42,106 nt of DNA from Sulfobacillus sp. (GTDB taxonomy: Bacteria; Bacillota; Sulfobacillia; Sulfobacillales; Sulfobacillaceae), in contig DAIDDL010000035.1 of the NCBI GenBank assembly GCA_027309085.1, positions 1 through 42,106 on the forward strand, given 5' to 3'. A program made the translations under genes and the position numbers. Shown here piece by piece: positions 31,239 to 39,765 of the stretch. The notes beneath the pieces are model-generated. The model worked only from the letters and a program-made list of their open reading frames with translations, searched no databases and was not told the DNA's origin. Each line of letters opens with the position of its first letter. Within the stretch, counting starts at the first letter, position 1.

Positions 31239-32273
31239 CTAGCGCAGGGACGGGGAACGTTCTGGGGAATCTGTCCACACCGCCTGGTTTTTGCCCTGCG
31301 CTTTAGCCTGGTAGAGAGCTTTGTCCGCCCGGGCAATAAGGGACATCAGCGGTTCACCGTCAAAAAGCGCCTGGGCGATGCCGGCACTGACGGTCACTGG
31401 CGTGGGGTAGTGCATGGAGAGATCCTCAAGGTGGTACTTCACCCGGGCCAGCCGCTCTTTGAGGGCGGAGCCGCTGATGCTGGCTGGAAGGAGAACAATG
31501 AATTCTTCCCCGCCGAAACGGGCGGTCAGCTCGTCCGGGCGGAACAACTGGCGGAGCAGGCGGCCAAAATCTCTGAGCACCATGTCCCCGACGATATGGC
31601 CAAAGCGGTCATTCACCTGCTTAAAATTGTCCATGTCAAATATGACGGCCCAGGAGCGTCCCATGTCCTGCGGCCATTTGCGGTAGGATTCCATGAGCTG
31701 GCGGCGGTTGGGCAGCCCGGTCAGGTAATCCGTGCCGGCGAGGGACTCGTAGATTCCCAACTGGCGGCGCAAAAGATGCAGCAGCAGGGTAAACAAGACG
31801 TAGAATGAGGTCACGAAAAGATTCGAAGCCCAGACGTTGGGCTCATGGGGCGGCCACAAGGCAGAGACCATGTAGCCCAAGCCGAGGGTCAAACTGATGG
31901 CGAAGGCCTGGATGGACGGCAGGGACCACACGGCCTCCCAGACAATCACGACGCTCAGAAGAGGCGCTGCAACCGGCAGCCACCTCCACCAGTACATATT
32001 GGCCACCATGCTCAGGGCGTCAGCCCACACCAGCACCCAGGGCGTGCGGTAGCGTCTGCGGATATAGGTGCGGGCAGGGAGGTAGAGCGCCCACATCACG
32101 GTGGAGGACAGCATATCCATGCGGACAGGGCGATCTGCGGCAATATGCCAGTACACGGCACTCAGTGCGGCGACAAATCCAAAAAACAACCAGCGCGCGT
32201 CGTCGCCAAGTTTTCTGGGGTCCCGCTCGTACCGGCGAATCCACCATGACTGCCTCTGGCTCTTTACTTTCAT
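31239..32273 (-). CDS. Membrane-bound diguanylate cyclase (GGDEF)
   Basis: 344-aa protein predicted to make cyclic di-GMP from two GTP. Five to six N-terminal helices (about 28-165) form a membrane sensor. The GGDEF domain (about 180-340) has DYLTGLPNRR, FDMDNFKQVNDRFGH and the active GGEEF. The inhibitory site nine residues upstream reads RPDE instead of RxxD, so product feedback may be weakened. It lies 57 bp downstream of the glycosyltransferase on the same strand, whose gene may be co-transcribed with it. Confidence 0.9.
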   Translation of the reverse strand: MKVKSQRQSWWIRRYERDPRKLGDDARWLFFGFVAALSAVYWHIAADRPVRMDMLSSTVMWALYLPARTYIRRRYRTPWVLVWADALSMVANMYWWRWLPVAAPLLSVVIVWEAVWSLPSIQAFAISLTLGLGYMVSALWPPHEPNVWASNLFVTSFYVLFTLLLHLLRRQLGIYESLAGTDYLTGLPNRRQLMESYRKWPQDMGRSWAVIFDMDNFKQVNDRFGHIVGDMVLRDFGRLLRQLFRPDELTARFGGEEFIVLLPASISGSALKERLARVKYHLEDLSMHYPTPVTVSAGIAQALFDGEPLMSLIARADKALYQAKAQGKNQAVWTDSPERSPSLR

Positions 32274-32330
32274 GAGAAGGTTTTCGCCATAACTCGCTGG
32301 ATTCCTCTTTTTCGGGCGGTGAAAAGCCCG

Positions 32331-33071
32331 TCAACCCGGCGCACGCCAGCGGGAAAACCAGGGATCCGTCATCATCTGCGCAAAGCTGGCCACGGGCACG
32401 GGGCCGAGACGGTGCTTTTGGCGCAGGAGTCGGAGCTGCGGGGCCATCGTCTCCGGATGCGAGGAGGTCGACAGGCTGGAATAATAGTAGTTGGCGGTGA
32501 TGGCCGGGATCCGTGCAATGGGCGTGCCGAGCCGGCTGGCCCGCAGGATCCAGTCCCAGTCGCTGTATGCGGGAATGTGCGTGTCGAAATAGCCGACTTG
32601 GTCGAACACCTGGCGGGAGACGACGAGGGTCGAGGGGATGACGGGGCTGGTTTGGGTTAGCATGCTGGGCTGGTAGGCGAACCGGAAGGGTCTGTGCCAC
32701 CCTTCCTCCAGGTGGTACAACTCGGCATCAGTGAAGACGATGCCGGCATGGCTCTGCAAAGCTGTGAGCGTGGTGAGCAGGTGATTCGGTAGCCATTCGT
32801 CGTCATCGTCTAAAAAAGCGATGAACGGGCCCTGGGCATAGTGGATTCCGACATTGCGGGCGGCGGCCGCGCCCTGGTTGGGGAGGAGCCCGATGGAATG
32901 GACCGCAAATGGATACCGGGCAAAATCCTCGCGTGCATAAGGAGTCTGGCCGTCGCGAATGACGAAGACCTCAAGCGTCCCCGCAGCGCTCTGGGCGGCG
33001 ATGGAATCCAGAGCGCGGAACACGGTGGTGCTGTGAATGGTCGGGATAATGACCGTCACTTCAGGAATCAT
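32331..33071 (-). CDS. Family 2 glycosyltransferase
   Basis: 246-aa GT-A fold transferase. EVTVIIPTIHS opens the nucleotide-sugar domain; AAAARNVGI and the DxD motif FLDDDDEW follow; SDWDWILRASR contains the family ED-like catalytic motif with D in place of E. It is a cytosolic enzyme that would add sugar to a surface polymer or lipid. ATG 33071 follows AAGGGGTGG. It shares the minus strand with the GGDEF protein downstream. Confidence 0.85.
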   Translation of the reverse strand: MIPEVTVIIPTIHSTTVFRALDSIAAQSAAGTLEVFVIRDGQTPYAREDFARYPFAVHSIGLLPNQGAAAARNVGIHYAQGPFIAFLDDDDEWLPNHLLTTLTALQSHAGIVFTDAELYHLEEGWHRPFRFAYQPSMLTQTSPVIPSTLVVSRQVFDQVGYFDTHIPAYSDWDWILRASRLGTPIARIPAITANYYYSSLSTSSHPETMAPQLRLLRQKHRLGPVPVASFAQMMTDPWFSRWRAPG

Positions 33072-33153
33072 CCAGCCACCCCTTGTCTTTCTGTCTTTGT
33101 TCCTGTCCTTACCATACCACACCACAAAGGGGGCGGGGACAAGGCGGCGAGTG

Positions 33154-33819
33154 CTAGTCGGGACCGCGCACAGAGTGCCTGTTCCACAGACTCAGCCCCT
33201 CGTACAGGCTGTAGACACCGGCCAGCACCAGGCTGTAAGGCACAAACAGCCAAGCCATGCACCCGAAGTAGTGCAAGCGCCGCAACTCCATGACTCCCAG
33301 CACCGCCAGGTATCCGAGGATAGCCCACAAGAGGGTGGGCACGGGCCAGGCAAGCACCTTGCCCGCGCCCAGGACAGATGCCAGCGCGGCCCATTCTCCC
33401 AAGGCCCGCCTCCGGGCCTTTCTGATGCGCTGGATTCTGAGATGCTCACCGCACAGGGAGAGAGTGTAGCCCCCACACCGGGAACACACCGGAGCGCCGC
33501 ATTCGCGGCAGGTCCGGGAAGCGCTCTGGCGGTGGCGCGGGCAGGTGGGGATGGGAGGCGCTGGGCGCGGCGGCGGGGGAGTGTGGTGGCCCGGGGGCTC
33601 CTTCACCGCGGGTGTCCAGGCGGCGCGGCCGGCGGTAATCTGCGCGTAAGCCCAGTTGATGGTTTTCATCCGCTCCTCTTGCAAGCGGGACCGGGCTTCA
33701 TCTTCCCGAAACAGATCAGGATGATTTTCCCGCGCTTTGCGCAAATAGGCGTGGCGGATTTTGGCCTCGTCCAAGGTCGGCTGAATCCCTAGAACTGCCC
33801 ATGGATCGTTCTCCCCCAT
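33154..33819 (-). CDS. Membrane-anchored J-domain protein
   Basis: 221-aa protein. Residues 4-65 form a J domain with the intact HPD (ARENHPDLF), needed to stimulate the ATPase of DnaK. A proline-rich linker and a Cys4-type zinc cluster (CRECGAPVCSRCGG) follow, and then two or three transmembrane segments (about 145-205). This looks like a membrane-tethered co-chaperone that recruits Hsp70 to a specific place. ATG 33819 follows AGGAGGAGATT. Function beyond this is unknown. Confidence 0.85.
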   Translation of the reverse strand: MGENDPWAVLGIQPTLDEAKIRHAYLRKARENHPDLFREDEARSRLQEERMKTINWAYAQITAGRAAWTPAVKEPPGHHTPPPPRPAPPIPTCPRHRQSASRTCRECGAPVCSRCGGYTLSLCGEHLRIQRIRKARRRALGEWAALASVLGAGKVLAWPVPTLLWAILGYLAVLGVMELRRLHYFGCMAWLFVPYSLVLAGVYSLYEGLSLWNRHSVRGPD

Positions 33820-34074
33820 AATCTCCTCCTGAAGTCAGTATGCCCGAGGGCTCAGGATATCTCTATGATAGCGGGGGCAGACATATTTCTCCTGGGAGTA
33901 CAGCGCAGGCAAGCCAAGCTCTTAGGCGCACAGCACAGAGGCAGAGCAAGGGGACGGGGACGGGACGCGCCCGCAAACTTCATGAAGCATTAAGCCCCGT
34001 TTTGGTAACAGTCTACAAGAATGCGTCATTTTGGCTTCCGCGCCGAGCCGTCTCGCTGGTGTGGCGGGTCGGCA

Positions 34075-34099
34075 GAGGGAGGCTGTTTTCGCCTCCCTC
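34075..34099. terminator. Hairpin at the end of the DUF2231-like gene
   Basis: GAGGGAGGC (34075-34083) pairs perfectly with GCCTCCCTC (34091-34099), loop TGTTTTC, touching the stop codon of the minus-strand gene. No T tract follows in that direction, so it is a possible but not ideal terminator. Confidence 0.4.
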
Positions 34100-34676
34100 A
34101 GTGTTTGAGGATATTGACATAGCTGACGTGGCGGATACCGACGCCGTAATGGTAGACCATCGTGCCGCCTAGAGAACCGGTCAATGTAATCATGACTACG
34201 GCCAAAAGGAGAAGCACCGTGGACAAAGGGGTAGAGCGCCCGCGCCCTGTGCTCCAAAATGACCAGGCCCGGCCGCTGTGCGAAACCGCCGGCGCGCTTT
34301 GGGGGTAGTGCGAGTAGAACCGCACGGCTATGGCCAGCAGGGCAAAAACTCCGGTCAGTACGGCGTCGCGCTGATGCGCTCCCAAAAGGACCGTGGTGGC
34401 GGGAGTCCAGTGGACGAACTGCTCGGAAATGACGCCCATGGCGGCTGCTATGGCTCCGGCTAAAAACCCCAGAACCGTCAGCCAGAAGCTGCTCCGGTCA
34501 AGAAAGTGGTCGGGCGTGCGCATAAAGCGGCTCACAATATCGACAGCTAAGGCCAGATACAGCAAGGCGATGGGGAAGTGCACAACCATGGGGTGAATCG
34601 TGTGCGGGAAGAGGTGGATGCCGATACGGATCCATTCGCTCAGAAATGCTTGCCAGAAGCCGGTTATAAATTGCAT
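34098..34676 (-). CDS. DUF2231-like membrane protein
   Basis: 192-aa protein with four hydrophobic helices (about 30-50, 68-88, 105-120, 155-178). The HPMVVHFPIAL signature early in the chain and further histidines (QFVHWTPA, GAHQRDAV, MVYHYGVG) at membrane edges are typical of DUF2231 proteins, which are thought to bind haem like cytochrome b561. The role is unknown, perhaps electron transfer. The start follows TAGGAGGGC. A hairpin follows its stop. Confidence 0.8.
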   Translation of the reverse strand: MQFITGFWQAFLSEWIRIGIHLFPHTIHPMVVHFPIALLYLALAVDIVSRFMRTPDHFLDRSSFWLTVLGFLAGAIAAAMGVISEQFVHWTPATTVLLGAHQRDAVLTGVFALLAIAVRFYSHYPQSAPAVSHSGRAWSFWSTGRGRSTPLSTVLLLLAVVMITLTGSLGGTMVYHYGVGIRHVSYVNILKH

Positions 34677-34868
34677 AATGCCCTCCTAATATTGGTTTGA
34701 TGATGCGTCTTATTGACATTAGTAAACCGTCCATTGATGAAAGAAGAATGAGAAGGGAGACGAGGAGTGCCGGAATGCCGGGATTCTCGCATTTTAGTGT
34801 CGGGCATTGTACACTACACACAAAGGAATATGTTCAATTGCTGGCTCAAAACATAATTGAGGTGGATG

Positions 34869-37163
34869 ATGCACAGGTCTGATGACAATGGCAGGGATGC
34901 TGCTGTGAGGCTGAGAGGGTTTCGCCGCACAGGCCAGTTATTCCGTCTCCTGGGAAAGATACGGCCGGTTTCCAAACTGCCCCAGGAGATCTTTACCGAC
35001 CAGTTGGAAACCGCTGCCGATATTGTCCGTGATGATGTGGGAGTCCCGCACGTGCAGGCCGGGAGCATGAAAGATGCAATGTTTGTGCAGGGCTTCATTC
35101 ATGGCCGCGAGCGTGCATTCCAAATGGATTTGTCCAGACGCCTGCCCATGGGGCAGCTTGCCGAGTTGTTAGGGGCGCAAGCCCTGTCCTATGACCGTTT
35201 CATGCGGCCCCTCAATGTGGCCTACTGGGCTGCCCAGGCGCCGCCTACCTGGTCCGACAATACAAGGGAGTACGTGGCGGCCTATGTGGATGGGGTGAAT
35301 TATGCGTTCCGCACCCAGCCTCTGCCTCCGGAATACCGATTTTTACAGGTGCCGCTGAGGCCTTGGACGGTGGGTGATACCAATGCCATTATCTATCAGC
35401 TGGCGTGGACCCTGAACTCCATCTGGAACAGCAAGTGGGTCTATGATCAGATTGGCGCAGACGGGGAGCTTATGGAGTGGCTCTTTGGCGCGCTGGATGT
35501 CAACACTCCGACGATTGTGCCGGGAACCGGGTCCTATGAGGCGTGGAGCGCCGCCAGCGGGGTCGGGTCCAACAACTGGGTCGTCGACGGCCAGCATTCC
35601 GGCACAGGCGGGCCGCTGCTGGCCAATGACCCCCACCTGATGCCCCAGCTCCCGTCCATCTGGTACGAAATGTTTCTGGAAGGCGGCCCGCTGCATGTAT
35701 TCGGCGCCTCATTGCCCGGAGCTCCCGGCATTATCATCGGACAGAATCAGCACATTGCCTGGGGGGTGACCAATGTCGACCCCGATGTGCAAGATCTGTA
35801 CCGCATTGCATTGGAGCCCGACGGGCTGCATTACGCCGTGGATGGAGAAATGCAGTCGCTGACAGAGCGCGCGGAAACTCTGCACGTGCGCCAGGGGGCG
35901 GATGAAACCCTTATGTGCTACGAGAGCCGCTGGGGGCCAGTTATTCGCAAGGACCCTGGCGGGCAGGCGATTGCGCTGGCGTGGACGGGATTTCAGCCCC
36001 TGCCTATGGTTCAGGCAGTGTTGCGCTTGGACCGGGCCCATGACTGGGAAACTTTTAATACAGCGCTGGCTGAATGGTGGGTCCCCGCGCAGAACTTTGT
36101 CTATGCGGACCATTCAGGCCATATCGGCTATATTGCTGCCGGACGCATCCCGACCCGCAATGGCGGCCCCTGGCGCGGCACAGTTGGCGGCAATGACACA
36201 CGCTGCCAGTGGACAGGCTGGGTGGAATGGACGGCTATGCCGCGGCTATTCGACCCGCCCGAGGGGTACATTGTGACCGCGAACAACCCGGTGACGGGGA
36301 AAGATGCGGATTTGCCTCTCTTTGGGCGCTATTCGTTAGGCGCCCGGGCGCAGCGGATTGAAGAACTGATAAAGCGGGTGCCCCGGCACACGGCGGACAG
36401 TTTCAAAGCGATTCAGCAGGACATCTACTCTGGACCGCTCTTTGATCTGGCGCAAAAACTTTTGCAAGGGGACCTTCCCGAATCATGGCGCACTGTGCTG
36501 GAGGACTTTGACGGCAATGTGGCGGCGGCCAGCCCGGCCCCGACGCTGCTCTATTTCTTTGCCATTTTCGCGGTGCCCCCGGCGGTGCGCCGCGGACTTG
36601 ACCAGCCCTTTTTCGCAGGGGCCGCTCCGGAAGCGCCGGGAACCCACCCCTTTCCTGAGACCTTGTGGGAACTGCTGGGGGAGCGTCTGGTCTCTGCGCT
36701 GCTGACCCACTGGAACCAGCTGGATCTGGCGCGCGCGGTCACCATGGCCCAAGAGGCGCTGGGGCAGAGCGTGGGGGCGCAGCCAGCCGCCTGGGCCTGG
36801 GGAAAGGTCCACCAGGCGCAGATGTACCATCCCTTCACCGCGGTGAAGATGCTGGCGCCTCTCTTTGGGCGGCAGCCATTAGCCATGCCCGGGGATTTGT
36901 ATACGCCTCTGCAGGCGGCATTTGCCTTGGATCCGCGGCTGCCTTGGCCCCGCCCTGTGTCTTTTATGCCGAGCTACCGGGAAATCATGGATGTGTCCTC
37001 CCCCATGGAATCCCTGGCCGTGCATCTGACGGGGCAATCCGGGCACCCGCTGTCTTCCCATTACGACAACCTGATAGGTCCCTACATGTCTGGCGCTTAC
37101 TATCCTCTAGGCCCCGGCATGATGACGCATCTGTGGTTCATGATGGGGCCTGAGCCCGGCTGA
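34869..37163 (+). CDS. Penicillin acylase-family (Ntn) hydrolase
   Basis: 764-aa Ntn-type amidohydrolase precursor. The family self-cleaves before a serine that becomes the N-terminal nucleophile: here GSNNWVVDG (Ser near residue 234), after an A-chain region with VRDDVGVPHVQA and FIHGRERAFQMDLSRRLPMG. Later motifs include NDPHL, APGIIIGQNQHIAWGVTN and TANNPV. Substrates may be acyl-homoserine lactones, beta-lactams or other acyl amides; unknown here. ATG 34869 lies six bases after GAGG. No signal peptide is seen, unlike many relatives. The 3' end overlaps the convergent amidase gene by 26 bases. Confidence 0.87.
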   Translation: MHRSDDNGRDAAVRLRGFRRTGQLFRLLGKIRPVSKLPQEIFTDQLETAADIVRDDVGVPHVQAGSMKDAMFVQGFIHGRERAFQMDLSRRLPMGQLAELLGAQALSYDRFMRPLNVAYWAAQAPPTWSDNTREYVAAYVDGVNYAFRTQPLPPEYRFLQVPLRPWTVGDTNAIIYQLAWTLNSIWNSKWVYDQIGADGELMEWLFGALDVNTPTIVPGTGSYEAWSAASGVGSNNWVVDGQHSGTGGPLLANDPHLMPQLPSIWYEMFLEGGPLHVFGASLPGAPGIIIGQNQHIAWGVTNVDPDVQDLYRIALEPDGLHYAVDGEMQSLTERAETLHVRQGADETLMCYESRWGPVIRKDPGGQAIALAWTGFQPLPMVQAVLRLDRAHDWETFNTALAEWWVPAQNFVYADHSGHIGYIAAGRIPTRNGGPWRGTVGGNDTRCQWTGWVEWTAMPRLFDPPEGYIVTANNPVTGKDADLPLFGRYSLGARAQRIEELIKRVPRHTADSFKAIQQDIYSGPLFDLAQKLLQGDLPESWRTVLEDFDGNVAAASPAPTLLYFFAIFAVPPAVRRGLDQPFFAGAAPEAPGTHPFPETLWELLGERLVSALLTHWNQLDLARAVTMAQEALGQSVGAQPAAWAWGKVHQAQMYHPFTAVKMLAPLFGRQPLAMPGDLYTPLQAAFALDPRLPWPRPVSFMPSYREIMDVSSPMESLAVHLTGQSGHPLSSHYDNLIGPYMSGAYYPLGPGMMTHLWFMMGPEPG

Positions 37164-38307
37164 CCCGGGTAGGGTGCGCCGGTGTGAACACCGCACCTGG
37201 TTTTGGGGCGCGGTAGTGGACTTTCCAGAAATCATAGAGAGTGTGGCGGTCCCAGCCTAAATCCCACGGCACCCGGAACCGGTCTGCGGTATGCGTGTCG
37301 ACTACCGGGTAGCCGAAGCGGTCAAATCCGACCACGATGGCGGTGTGCACGGTGCGGCCCTGCTCGTGGTAGCTGATAAGGTCGCCTGGCCGCAGAGCGC
37401 TGGCTGCTCCCTGCAAGAAGCGGGCGCTGGGACTGGTCAGCTGGGCGTAACTGCCATGGGCGAGCAGCGTGGCCCGGCCGGAATCCTCCATGAACTCCTT
37501 GAACCGCCGTGCATTGGCCCATGCTGGGCTGCCTTCGCCATGGCGCCAACTGTATTCCCAGGCCCGGGTTTGCCGGAATCCTGCTGCCGCAAGAGCCTGG
37601 GAAATGAAATTGGTGCAGTCCCCTCCTTCCCCGTTGTAATCTACATAGCGCGGATTGTAGCGGCCGCCGTTGCCGCATCCGGGAGCAGCCCCGCAGTAGT
37701 GGTTGGCGTAGGTTACTGCTGGGTTGGCCACAGCCCCGGGGCTGTCTTTATGCTGTCCGCTCGACCCTTCGGCTGCGGGTTGGACGGGACCCGGCACCCG
37801 CGTGTCCTGGTTGAGAGGGTCGGTAAAGTCATCGGACTGAATGCGCCACTGGCCATTTAAAGACTCCAGCACATAGTCATGCCGGATGCCGAGCCCGAAG
37901 GTGTCTGACTGGCGGGGGGAGCGGCGGCTTTGCATGCGGTACTGCTCACTGACCACCGCGAAGACGTGCACCCGGTGGTGGGCGGCAAAACGGATGCCGG
38001 GGGTGCGGATGCTGACCTGCACCGATTCAAAGCGCACTTGGCGCGCATTGGCCCAGGCTGAAAGGTATTTCTCACGCTTGAATGCTTCTTGCATGGCATG
38101 GTGCGCACTGGGTGCGAAGACTGCCATGAGTTGCGTCCGGTTGCAGGTGAGGACCGCCGCATCTTCTGCGGCTACCAATTTTTGCAATGCGTTCTTGACG
38201 GCCTGCTCAGGCGGTGTTAAGGGCACCGGTGAGCGCAGGGCGGTCTGGGGCGGCAGGGCCAGGGCGCTGAGCGCCATCAGCCAGGCGGCTAGGGATGTCG
38301 TGTTCAT
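37138..38307 (-). CDS. Secreted amidase (Amidase_6-type, NlpC-like fold)
   Basis: 389-aa exported protein with signal peptide (MALSALALPPQ region). Residues 30-170 form an uncharacterised domain; residues about 200-375 are the putative amidase domain, with the catalytic Cys in GGDCTNFISQAL, His in HTAIVVGF and DTHTADRFRVPWDLGW downstream. It probably acts on peptide or cell-wall amide bonds outside the cell. Convergent with the penicillin acylase gene. Confidence 0.85.
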   Translation of the reverse strand: MNTTSLAAWLMALSALALPPQTALRSPVPLTPPEQAVKNALQKLVAAEDAAVLTCNRTQLMAVFAPSAHHAMQEAFKREKYLSAWANARQVRFESVQVSIRTPGIRFAAHHRVHVFAVVSEQYRMQSRRSPRQSDTFGLGIRHDYVLESLNGQWRIQSDDFTDPLNQDTRVPGPVQPAAEGSSGQHKDSPGAVANPAVTYANHYCGAAPGCGNGGRYNPRYVDYNGEGGDCTNFISQALAAAGFRQTRAWEYSWRHGEGSPAWANARRFKEFMEDSGRATLLAHGSYAQLTSPSARFLQGAASALRPGDLISYHEQGRTVHTAIVVGFDRFGYPVVDTHTADRFRVPWDLGWDRHTLYDFWKVHYRAPKPGAVFTPAHPTRVSRAQAPS

Positions 38308-38445
38308 GGCTTAAGCGTGCCGCCGCGAACGCTGCCCTATGCATCTTCCGCCCCAGTTTCGGCTGGGAGACTATGGGAGGCAAGGCTGGGGAGGCTTTTC
38401 TTGCCGTAAGTCCCGTATTATGGAAATACGTCACACTTTGGGGAT

Positions 38446-39144
38446 GTGGGCCTGATCCGCGCTGTGCTGTTTGATTTGGACGATACCCTGTATGACCGTT
38501 TTCCAGCTATCCGCACCTATGCCGGAAGCTACTTCATCAGGGACTTTGGAAACCGGATGGAGCCTTTAGACGCTGAAACGTTGGCAGAGATGGTGGTCGG
38601 GGCGGATGGGGGGCCGCAGCGCAGCGGCAAGGAGGCTATGCGCGAATTGCAAAGGCTGCTGCCCTGGAACCCCGGGCAGGTCCCGTCATGGCGCCAACTG
38701 CTGGAACACTGGCTCGAGTTTTTTCCCTACTGCAGCCAGTGGACCCAGGAGATGGAGGATGTCCTGAGCAGCATGAAGCACCACGGCCTGAAACTTGCCG
38801 TGGTGACCAACGGGCCATCTTTGGGCCAGAACCGGAAAATTGACGCCCTGGGTATCAGGCCCTACCTGGATGCGGTGGTGATCTCGGGGAGTTTCGGGGT
38901 GAGGAAGCCTGAACCAGCCATTTTTCTGGAGGCTTTGGCACAACTTGAGGTCGCCGCCCCAGACGCATGGTTTGTGGGGGACAATCCCGTGGCGGATATT
39001 GCGGGCGCCATGGCAGTGGGCCTGGGGACGGTGTGGCTCAGGCGCTACGGCAGACCTTGGCGGGGGTCCTCGCCAGGTCCCGGGCACACGGTGACGGATA
39101 TCCGGGAGGTTGTGCCGCTGGTGTTGTCCGGACTAAACCCCTGA
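38446..39144 (+). CDS. HAD-family hydrolase (phosphatase-like)
   Basis: 232-aa haloacid dehalogenase superfamily protein, class with an alpha-helical cap. Motif I FDLDDTLYD (nucleophile Asp), motif II VVTNG, motif III lysine (VRKPEP), motif IV FVGDNPVADI are all present. Likely a phosphatase for a small metabolite, substrate unknown. GTG 38446 is preceded by GGGG only. Next gene on the same strand is uncertain. Confidence 0.87.
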   Translation: MGLIRAVLFDLDDTLYDRFPAIRTYAGSYFIRDFGNRMEPLDAETLAEMVVGADGGPQRSGKEAMRELQRLLPWNPGQVPSWRQLLEHWLEFFPYCSQWTQEMEDVLSSMKHHGLKLAVVTNGPSLGQNRKIDALGIRPYLDAVVISGSFGVRKPEPAIFLEALAQLEVAAPDAWFVGDNPVADIAGAMAVGLGTVWLRRYGRPWRGSSPGPGHTVTDIREVVPLVLSGLNP

Positions 39145-39251
39145 GACCAGCTCGCATTTAGGTGCGGCGCTCGCCTCGTAGCCTTGTGACCTCAGCCCCG
39201 CTGCTCCGCGTTATACCAGAAAAGGGAGCGTGGGGGGTGGGCCGCTTGGAA

Positions 39252-39599
39252 ATGAGCCCGGGATGTGAGACGCCCGCGGGGACTGTGCGCGGCTGCATCC
39301 GGGTACGGCCTGGAATCTGCTATCTGATAACGGACCGCACGGACGTTCTCGCGTGTCATTCGCCAACGGCGCGGGTATTTTTTCCTCAGGAAATTTACCA
39401 GATGGGGACGGTGTGGGAGGATTGGCTGATTTTTGATTCAGCGGGGATGCAGCGGATTTTTCGGCTGTGGCCGCATTGGAGAGAAGCGCTGGAAGACGAG
39501 GGGCGCGGGACCGGCACCGCTGCGGACGGCCGTGAATGTCGGCGGGTCCCAGTCCGGCCTGAGGGCGATTTTCATCGTTTTCTAAGAAAGGGAGGGTAA
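39252..39599 (+). CDS. Hypothetical protein, 115 aa
   Basis: The frame from ATG 39252 to 39599 has a protein-like middle (CYLITDRTDVLACHS, ARVFFPQEIYQMGTVWEDWL) and a charged C-terminus. No good ribosome binding site is visible and no domain recognised; GTG 39162 is an alternative start. Minus-strand frames over the same DNA are Arg/Pro-rich and less protein-like. It is kept at low confidence. Confidence 0.4.
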   Translation: MSPGCETPAGTVRGCIRVRPGICYLITDRTDVLACHSPTARVFFPQEIYQMGTVWEDWLIFDSAGMQRIFRLWPHWREALEDEGRGTGTAADGRECRRVPVRPEGDFHRFLRKGG

Positions 39600-39765
39600 A
39601 ACTAAGAGAGGCTAAACCACAAGAGGATGCGGGAAGACTTGAGACCATCGGGCTATGCGCCCCGAGGGTCAGAGTCGTGTAGAATAGGGCTGAGGTTTTC
39701 CGCAGCGTGGCCGGGCAGTTCTTTGCTGTTCCGGCACGGTTTATGCGATGGAGGAGGCCAAGAAA

